Source: Lysinibacillus pakistanensis
GTDB lineage: Bacteria > Bacillota > Bacilli > Bacillales_A > Planococcaceae
DNA length: 60,279 bases
NCBI GenBank assembly: GCA_001312325.1
Contig: BBDJ01000034.1
Location: forward strand, 1-60,279
Direction of reading: 5' to 3'
The notes below the pieces were generated by a model. That model saw only the letters and a list, made by a program, of their open reading frames with translations. It made no database searches and was not told where the DNA came from. Positions 54,341-60,279 of the stretch are shown here, piece by piece. The number at the start of each line of letters is the position of its first letter. Position 1 is the first letter of the stretch. The translations under genes and the position numbers were made by a program.

Positions 54341-54465
54341 TTATAATGCCTTCTTCAACGAGCGATAATGCAAAAAGCCTCCTACACAAAAGCCGATTAT
54401 GCTGTTGAAGAAGCAATGCTTACCATACCTGTAAACGTGGCTATGACATCAAAAAAACCTACCAT
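54341..54465 (-). CDS. Possible small membrane protein (41 aa, needs one base restored)
   Basis: Two short frames join if one T is added in the GCTTCTTC stretch near 54410. The result starts MVGFFDVIATFTGMVSIAFF and ends SIIGFCVGGFLHYRSLKKAL, a hydrophobic hairpin with a basic tail. The ribosome binding site is poor. It ends 30 bases before the Fur-box promoter. Support is weak: it may be chance in AT-rich sequence. Confidence 0.25.
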
Positions 54466-54569
54466 TCTGATACGTTTAATGTATTTTACTATATTGCTTT
54501 CCATTTGTGAAGCAAAATTGAATAATTTATAATTGAAATAGCAGACGATTGAAAGAATAGGTGATAACA

Positions 54570-55280
54570 ATGCCAGCATTAACGATGGATCAAGTTCGAC
54601 ATTTAAATTCCTACAGCATTTATACGACAGAGCCGAAACGAACATTATTTACATTAGCCGATATACATAAGGACTTTTACCATCCTGACTTTTTAAATCT
54701 GATGATGGGTATTACGGACGCAGCCACAGAAGCAGCAGCCATCTCCCATTTTGGACGCCGCTATGGAATGTTTTTCGCAATGCAGTTTTACATGCTAGCT
54801 GCCTATGACGAGGTGTGGGATGGAAAACCAATTGAGCTTCGCTTTGATGCAGCAAAGGAATTTAACAGCTATACAGTCGCAATGTTTGTCAATCCAAATG
54901 ATTGGCGTTACGTGGATGAGGATGAACGTCAGTCAGTTATCGAGAAGATCTTATACGATGGGCATGTTATTGTGCAACAGCTTCGTAAAGTGACATCTGT
55001 TTCGCCTTTGACAATTTGGGAAAATTTCTTTGGTTATCTTCTGTGGCATTATCATATGTTGTTATCGAATCCTGGCTTAGCAGACCAAGCGATGGATGAT
55101 ATTGAAATATTAGAGGATCCTAAAACTTGGGCACGTTTCTCAAACAAGTCTTGGTGGACACAATATACAGGCGGTCAAAGTCCATCAAATTTAGTAAATG
55201 TCCCTGTCCGAAAATCGTGTTGTTTTTCCAAGGACATACCTGGTTTAATGGCTTGTGGCTTTTGCCCAATAAAAAAATAA
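54570..55280 (+). CDS. FhuF-like siderophore-iron reductase, [2Fe-2S] protein
   Basis: Intact 236-aa cytoplasmic protein. ATG 54570 has AGGTG six bases upstream. The C-terminal motif is SCCFSKDIPGLMACGFCP, that is Cys-Cys-x10-Cys-x2-Cys, the [2Fe-2S] ligand pattern of the FhuF ferric-siderophore reductase family. The centre (TIWENFFGYLLWHYHMLL) corresponds to the helical part of the FhuF / IucA-IucC C-terminal-like fold. Its role would be to reduce ferric siderophore inside the cell and free the iron. A Fur box lies 290 bases upstream facing the other way; none is clear in its own promoter region. A terminator follows. Confidence 0.8.
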   Translation: MPALTMDQVRHLNSYSIYTTEPKRTLFTLADIHKDFYHPDFLNLMMGITDAATEAAAISHFGRRYGMFFAMQFYMLAAYDEVWDGKPIELRFDAAKEFNSYTVAMFVNPNDWRYVDEDERQSVIEKILYDGHVIVQQLRKVTSVSPLTIWENFFGYLLWHYHMLLSNPGLADQAMDDIEILEDPKTWARFSNKSWWTQYTGGQSPSNLVNVPVRKSCCFSKDIPGLMACGFCPIKK

Positions 55281-55296
55281 CAAACCTTTGCAAAAA

Positions 55297-55333
55297 GGCC
55301 CTGCTCTTCGCAAACTGTGAAGAACAGGGCTTA
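55297..55333. terminator. Bidirectional intrinsic terminator
   Basis: GCCCTG-TCTTC ... GAAG-CAGGGC hairpin with flanking A-rich and T-rich tracts, between the convergent FhuF-like and GNAT genes. Confidence 0.8.
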
Positions 55334-55341
55334 TATTTTAT

Positions 55342-56023
55342 TTACTTTTCATAAACAACGAGCCAATCATTTTGGTCTTCATACATGGAAGTACCAGTAT
55401 AACCCTGTTTTAAAAGTTGCTGCTGACCAACCGTATCATCCATCGATATTGTTTTCTTTTCTTTAAAAATTGGTAACTCCTGTCGTAAATCTTTAAAGAA
55501 AATATAGCGTAATTTATCAACGTACTTAATCTTTAACCCTTTCACCACTAAACCTTGCGCGAATTTATCCTTTAAGCTAGGGATATTATACGGCTTAACA
55601 GTTGAGCAAACGTAATCATATTTCGATAAATCAATCTGACTCATTATAATATTGGCTAATATTTTTTGTAAGCCAAAGCCGCGGTATTTAGGAGAAACAT
55701 TCGAGATTTCTTGATATAAAACACGATTGAATGCATCCTCCGTAATCCCACAATCATAGCCAAGATGCTCATTATCTACAGGAGGATTTAAGAGCGCACG
55801 GAAGGCTATTAGGTCCTGCCCAACATAAGCACCTATCATCATGCCATTGCCTTTTAAAATATATTCAAATTCTTCAGAAGTAAGTGGCTGTAAAATACTT
55901 TGGTCAACTAACGATTCATAAACCTCAACTTGTAAATCCTCAATTTCTTGTAAATGGTGAACATCTAGGATTGTTACATAAAACGGTGTTTCTCCAAGCA
56001 TTCCTTCATAGATTTTTTTCCAT
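55342..56023 (-). CDS. GNAT-family acetyltransferase (frameshift near start)
   Basis: About 226 aa. Starts at ATG 56021-56023 with TAAGGAGA upstream; the first residues MEKIYEGMLGETPFYVTILD are recovered when the T7 run 56013-56019 is read as six. The GNAT core includes LIAFRALLNPPVDNEHLGYD, then ISNVSPKYRGFGLQKILANI, whose R-G-F-G loop is the acetyl-CoA site. The rest is a longer C-terminal extension ending TGTSMYEDQNDWLVVYEK. It begins 11 bases after the epimerase stop, so the two are one operon. Substrate may be an amino acid or dipeptide, by context only. Confidence 0.8.
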
Positions 56024-56034
56024 AATGTATCTCC

Positions 56035-57149
56035 TTAGGCCGTTACAACCGTTGAAAATTGACATAATTCTTTAAGAATCTCTTCATCTACATCTATACC
56101 TAAACCTGATTTCTCATTTAAACAGATGAATGGAACATCATAATGTAGGTTTCCAACATCCTTAGAGAATTTTAATGGACCTGTTAATTCTACACTTGTC
56201 ATAATTTTTTTTAGAGAATGCCACATGGAACCCTGCTGCTGAGCCAACAGATGATTCTACCATTGAACCAACCTGGCACTCAATGCCTGCCATTTCAGCC
56301 ATTACCGCTAGCTTCATAGCAGGATAAATGCCACCACATTTCATTAGTTTTATATTTACTTTGTCTGCTGCACGCTTTGCAATAATTTCACGCATCTCAC
56401 GTACGCCACGAAGTCCTTCATCAATCATTAGTGTAACATCGGATTTTGACTTAATCTCAACCATTCCGTCAATATCCTCACTATCTACTGGCTGCTCTAA
56501 CCAATCTATATTTAAGTCTTTCATTGCACGTAAACCTTGTAATGTAGTGGATGCATTCCCCCATCCTTGATTAACATCTACTCGAATGGCAATGTTATCT
56601 CCTACCCGTTCACGCACCGCTTTAATACGGGCAACATCACGTACAACTTCAGTTCCTACCTTCATTTTAAATGAACGATAGCCCATTTCTACTCGATCTG
56701 CTGCCTCATCTGCCATAGCTTCTGGCGTTCCAATGCTCAACACATGTGTGATTGGGAATTTCTCATGATAACGTCCACCTAACAGCTGATATACTGGAAC
56801 CTGCAGTGCTTTCCCAGCAATATCAAAACAAGCTATATCAATTGCAGCTTTTGCGGCAGGTACATCCTTGACAATTTTATTCATTTTATCGTGGATTTTT
56901 TTCAAATTCAAGTGGATTCGCTCCAATAATCGCAGGAACTAGCTGATTTTTTTAAAACAGCATATGTGCTTTCCCATGTTTCCCCTGTTACATGCTCATC
57001 TGGCACTGCTTCGCCGTAGCTATAATACCGGTATCTGTCGTAACCTTTAAAATAATAGAAGGCATTGAGTCATATGTAGCATAGCTAATAACGAATGGTT
57101 CAATTAATGGTAAATGAATTGCAAAAATTTCTACTTGTTGGATTTTCAT
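56035..57149 (-). CDS. Enolase-superfamily dipeptide epimerase / muconate cycloisomerase-like (four frameshifts)
   Basis: About 370 aa after repair; ATG 57147-57149, MKIQQVEIFAIHLPLIEPFV. The barrel domain keeps the acid-base and metal residues of the MLE/epimerase group: SFKMKVGTE (Lys-x-Lys), AIRVDVNQGW (Asp), WLEQPV (Glu), LMIDEGL (Asp-Glu) and NIKLMKCGGI (second Lys). KLMKCGG followed by IECQVGSMVESSVG is typical of L-Ala-D/L-Glu epimerases (YkfB type), which recycle murein peptides. Frames break at T8 56203-56210, T7 56897-56903 and T7 56949-56955, and one G is missing near 57018. Substrate remains inferred. Confidence 0.83.
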
Positions 57150-57199
57150 TTTTATCAATCTCCTATATAATTTAGTTGTCGGTAATATGTCGCTAATTG

Positions 57200-57255
57200 T
57201 TAATCAATTATGCCCCGGCATTATTAAGTCAGAAATCCGCCAGAGGCTTTACATT
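57200..57255 (+). repeat. Mosaic intergenic repeat, short copy 7
   Basis: TCAATTATGCCCCGGCATTA joined directly to AAATCCGCCAGAGGCTTTAC: the first module followed by the CCGCCGGAGGCTT module, with everything between missing. It lies in the divergent spacer of the epimerase and regulator genes. Confidence 0.6.
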
Positions 57256-57275
57256 ATAGAAAAGGAATGTTACCT

Positions 57276-58517
57276 ATGTCTACTAAAATAGCAGTTATTT
57301 GCTCTAAAGCATTTATGAAACGTATTACTAGTATCGCACAAAACATTAAGAATATTCAATTAGAATTTTATCCTTACAGCCATCCTGAAGAGGCACCTAT
57401 TTTATTAAAGCAAATTAGACCATGTGATGCGCTATTGCTTGGCGGAACATTGCCTTATCTACATGCCCAATCGTCTTTATCAGAAATACCAATTCCTTGG
57501 AATTATATAAAACAAGACGAGACTGCTATTTCTACAACATTGCTATCAGTCATGTCCAATTATGCAATATCTTTAAGTAGAATTTCTATCGATGTGATGA
57601 ATCCAATTTTTATTGAAAATGTTTTACAAGACATTGAGTATTCTGGTCCAAGACCCTTTATTCAGCAAATCGCTGTTACGAGACCTACTCAAGCAATACT
57701 TCAGCATCATATTGCTTTATGGAATGCCCAAAGCATTGATTTTGTTATTACAAGTATTCATAGTGTATTTGATGAATTACAAAAACATCAAATACCCGCT
57801 ATGCGCATGATAGACGCTACAAACTCTATTGTTCAATACTTGGAAGAAACAAGGTCTCAATCACTTTTATCTAAATCTGAGTCTGTGAAAGCCGTTGTAG
57901 GGATATTAGAAATTCCAGAGAACAATTCATTAGACACCTATATTTTATCGAAGATCACTGCAGCCACACATTCAACCTATAAACAAATTACGGCAAATTC
58001 TTTTGAACTTTATACAACAGCAGGATATTTGCAAAATACCCTCGCAAAAGAAAATTTGCAAAGTTTAATGCAACAAATTGAAATACCCTTTAAGCTTGCT
58101 TTTGGTTTTGGCCACTCCATTCCTGAAGCGAGCCAAAATGCAAATAACGCATTATCCTTTGCTAAACCCTATGAAATCTTTATACTTGATGAACATAAAA
58201 ATTTACTAGGTCCGTTTCCAAAATCGGACATCAAGCTTGCTTTAAAAACGGATGATCCTTACGTTTTACAAATGGCAAAGCTAACAAGCCTAAGTCCATT
58301 AAATATTTCTAAAATCATTGACTTTAGTCGAGAGCGGCAATCAGCTCAATTTACTGCTTACAATCTTTCAGAATACCTTCAAGTGACAAGACGTACAACA
58401 GAGCGTATTATAAAAAAACTAGTAGACAATGGCTATGCTAAAGTTGTAGGTGAAGAAATGACCCATCAGCAAGGTCGCCCACGCACAATCTATGAATTGA
58501 ATTTTGCTATTTATTAA
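57276..58517 (+). CDS. Transcriptional regulator with C-terminal winged HTH
   Basis: Intact 413-aa protein. ATG 57276 has AAAGGA upstream; the ATG at 57267 lies too close to that box. The N-terminal 200 residues look like a ligand-sensing part (PCDALLLGGTLPYLHAQSSL). The centre (PFKLAFGFGHSIPEASQNAN, NALSFAKPYEIFILDE) resembles the degenerate GGDEF-like domain of CdaR/PucR regulators. The C-terminus has a winged HTH (TAYNLSEYLQVTRRTTERII, KKLVDNGYAKVVGEE). Divergent from the epimerase operon and convergent to the antiporter, it probably controls the former. Effector unknown. Confidence 0.7.
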   Translation: MSTKIAVICSKAFMKRITSIAQNIKNIQLEFYPYSHPEEAPILLKQIRPCDALLLGGTLPYLHAQSSLSEIPIPWNYIKQDETAISTTLLSVMSNYAISLSRISIDVMNPIFIENVLQDIEYSGPRPFIQQIAVTRPTQAILQHHIALWNAQSIDFVITSIHSVFDELQKHQIPAMRMIDATNSIVQYLEETRSQSLLSKSESVKAVVGILEIPENNSLDTYILSKITAATHSTYKQITANSFELYTTAGYLQNTLAKENLQSLMQQIEIPFKLAFGFGHSIPEASQNANNALSFAKPYEIFILDEHKNLLGPFPKSDIKLALKTDDPYVLQMAKLTSLSPLNISKIIDFSRERQSAQFTAYNLSEYLQVTRRTTERIIKKLVDNGYAKVVGEEMTHQQGRPRTIYELNFAIY

Positions 58518-58521
58518 AAAT

Positions 58522-58552
58522 TCTCGCAGATACTTTTGGCATCTGCGAGACT
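58522..58552 (-). terminator. Intrinsic terminator of the nhaC-like gene
   Basis: TCTCGCAGAT ... ATCTGCGAGA with a T5 tract on the minus strand, 27 bases beyond the antiporter stop. It overlaps the region after the convergent regulator gene. Confidence 0.75.
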
Positions 58553-58578
58553 ATTGTTAGCTAGTAGATGGGATAGAA

Positions 58579-60025
58579 TTAGTCCACTGCCACCATATTC
58601 GCATCGTTTATTTCTTGCTCCTTTTTACGCTTCTCTGCCTCTGCAATTTCTTCAGGAGTTAGTTTTACTATTGCAAACCCGATGTAAGCATAGATTATTG
58701 AAATAATAGGTACAGTGAAGTTAAGAATCGCATACGGTGCATATTCCATTGCACTTACGCCTAATGTTGCTAAAATAAACACACCACAAGTATTCCAAGG
58801 GAAGAATACGGACGTTAATGTTCCCCCATCCTCTAACGCACGAGATAGGTTTTTAGAATGTAAACCACGCTGCTGATAAACACCTGCAAACATACGTGAA
58901 GGTACTACAATCGAAATATATTGCTCAGAACATGTAGCATTCGTTGTGATACAAGCTGCTATCGTTGAAGCAACTAGACTACCTGTTGATTTAGCAAATT
59001 TCACAATAACGTTCATAAGCGCTTTTAACATGCCAGAGTATTCTAAAATACCACCAAACGTCATCGCTACGATTGTCATTGAAACCGTATTCATCATTGA
59101 GTCCAAGCCACCACGGTTAAATAGCTCGTCCACCATGTGATTACCTGTTGAGATTTCAAATCCTGCCTGTAATGCTTGTACAGCACTTGCTGCTGAACCA
59201 CCTTGTACAAAAATTTGTAATAAGAAACCTGAAATAATCCCAATAATTAAAGCAGGAATTGCTGGCACTTTTTTTTGCAACTAATACAATAACACCAACT
59301 GGAACAAGTAATAGCAAAGGAGAAATAACAAAGCTTTCCTCCATTACTTTTAAAGTTGTTAAAATTTCTTCTGACTTCATAGAGACATCTGCAAATTTTC
59401 TTCCCATAATGCCAAAGACAACAAGCGCAATGACAAGAGCCGGTATTGTTGTGTAAAGCATATGCTTAATATGATCAAAAAGATTAGTACCGGTTAAACC
59501 TGCTGCAAGATTGGTCGTATCGGATAAAGGCGACATCTTATCACCAAAATATGCACCTGAAATAACTGCTCCAGCAATCATTGCTGCCGGAATTCCCATA
59601 CTTAGGCCAATCCCCATCCCAGCAACACCGATTGTTGCCATTGTAGACCATGAGCTACCAATCGCCAATGAAACGATTGAACATAACAGCATAATTGTTA
59701 CTAAGAACCATGCTGGAGAAATTAATTTTAAGCCGTAATAAATCATTGTTGCTACGACACCGCCACCAATCCATGCACCGATTGTCAAACCTACTAAAAT
59801 AATAATGACAATTGCTGGTAAAGCTAGACGTATGCCCTTATACATCATTTCCTCAATTTCCATCCACTTAAATCCATGTAATTTGGCAACAATTGCTGCT
59901 ACTGTTGTGCCAACAAGAAGAGGTACGTGAGGGCTTTGCTCTAATACAACTACTGTAATAAGCATCGTAATAATCATAATTGCAAAAGTTAAAAGTGCCC
60001 AAAGAGCATTAATTTCTTTTTTCAT
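58579..60025 (-). CDS. NhaC-family Na+/H+ (or amino acid) antiporter (frameshift)
   Basis: Polytopic transporter, about 481 aa, twelve to thirteen helices. The start is ATG 60023-60025 with AAAGGGG nine bases before; an earlier ATG at 60112 is open but has no such box. Segments typical of NhaC: IVSLAIGSSWSTMATIGVAG, GAYFGDKMSPLSDTTNLAAG, AACITTNATCSEQYISIVVP, and SRALEDGGTLTSVFFPWNTCG. The frame breaks at T8 59269-59276 (should be seven). Members exchange sodium for protons or malate for lactate; the neighbouring regulator and epimerase genes hint at uptake or export of an organic acid or peptide-derived amino acid. Confidence 0.88.
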
Positions 60026-60112
60026 GGTCCCATCCCCTTTTTTTGCACCTGTTTCCTTTGTTGAATTTTTAAGGCGCAAATAATTTTTACGTTTTTTTAG
60101 CTTAATATTCAA

Positions 60113-60279
60113 AAAAATTAAAAGTCAACGCAAAAAATTTATGCCTCTCAAGCAAATCTCACTATTTTAGCGTAATAAAACGCTTTCAAGTAGCTATTAA
60201 AAACAATGCAAACCCTTGGATATCCATACATTTTGTAAAATGCTCATACAAAAAAGCTATATTAAAAGAAAATATAATC
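60113..60279. other. Spacer upstream of the antiporter gene, with a weak cre-like site
   Basis: AT-rich, no reading frame. On the minus strand TTGAAAGCGTTTTAT (about 60176-60190) matches the catabolite-responsive element consensus except for one of the last conserved bases. It could place the antiporter under CcpA, but the match alone is weak. Confidence 0.3.

Noticed and set aside
54201..54416. A 71-codon minus-strand frame over the Fur box
   Set aside because: It spans the promoter and operator and starts in the middle of another frame without a ribosome binding site; its end is the 11-codon frame inside the small RNA candidate.
60176..60190. A CcpA (cre) site ahead of the antiporter gene
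   Set aside because: One conserved base is wrong and a single weak match in AT-rich DNA is expected by chance; kept only as a note in the spacer feature.

Overview
The window looks like the chromosome of a mesophilic low-GC Firmicute of the Lysinibacillus / Bacillus-like (Planococcaceae) type. The evidence is the low-GC base and codon use, strong AGGAGG-type ribosome binding sites, intrinsic terminators with long T tracts, a SAM-I riboswitch ahead of metY, and Bacillus-type families (HelD, HemAT, a BmrCD-like exporter, a PdaC-like deacetylase). The genus is inferred from gene content, not from a marker gene. No rRNA, tRNA, CRISPR array or intact mobile element was seen.

Layout. 1-0.6 kb: start of a leftward acetyltransferase and an integrase remnant. 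0.6-9 kb: M20 dipeptidase, nitroreductase, amidase, DUF2804 protein, GDPD phosphodiesterase, HelD, a 40-aa ORF and a double-GNAT protein. 9-21.3 kb: BmrCD-like exporter, EamA transporter, PAS-GGDEF-EAL protein, split ThrE exporter, PdaC-like deacetylase and a secreted beta-propeller protein. 21.4-25.3 kb: a lysine-catabolism-like operon (aldehyde dehydrogenase, lysine 6-dehydrogenase, acyl-CoA dehydrogenase). 25.7-33 kb: AIM24-family protein, 2-hydroxyacid dehydrogenase, HemAT, UppP, metallophosphoesterase and a second acyl-CoA dehydrogenase. 33-41.5 kb: an unusual two-component system, a small HTH protein, ACT-less homoserine dehydrogenase, a Panacea-like protein and riboswitch-controlled metY. 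41.5-51.4 kb: PlsY, DASS permease, a 21-bp tandem repeat array, CoA transferase, nitroreductase, an unknown membrane protein, YhhN and PepT. 51.5-60.3 kb: an EmrE-type transporter, an unknown secreted protein, a Fur-box small RNA candidate beside a FhuF-like reductase, and an epimerase / acetyltransferase / regulator / NhaC group.

Two features cut across the window. First, about 34 of the roughly 47 genes are split by about 70 single-base (rarely two-base) indels. Most are one extra base in an A7/T7 (sometimes A8/T8) run; the rest are mostly one missing base in a G, C or T run. Correcting them restores full-length conserved proteins whose lengths are multiples of three, so I treat them as sequencing or assembly errors and give merged coordinates. 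Second, a mosaic, multi-hairpin, non-coding repeat family recurs in at least six and perhaps eight intergenic spaces.

The most interesting undescribed element is a candidate Fur-repressed small RNA at about 54.11-54.31 kb. A perfect 19-bp Fur palindrome covers the -10 of a strong promoter, followed by about 165 nt with C-rich anti-Shine-Dalgarno segments and a strong intrinsic terminator, with no convincing coding sequence.
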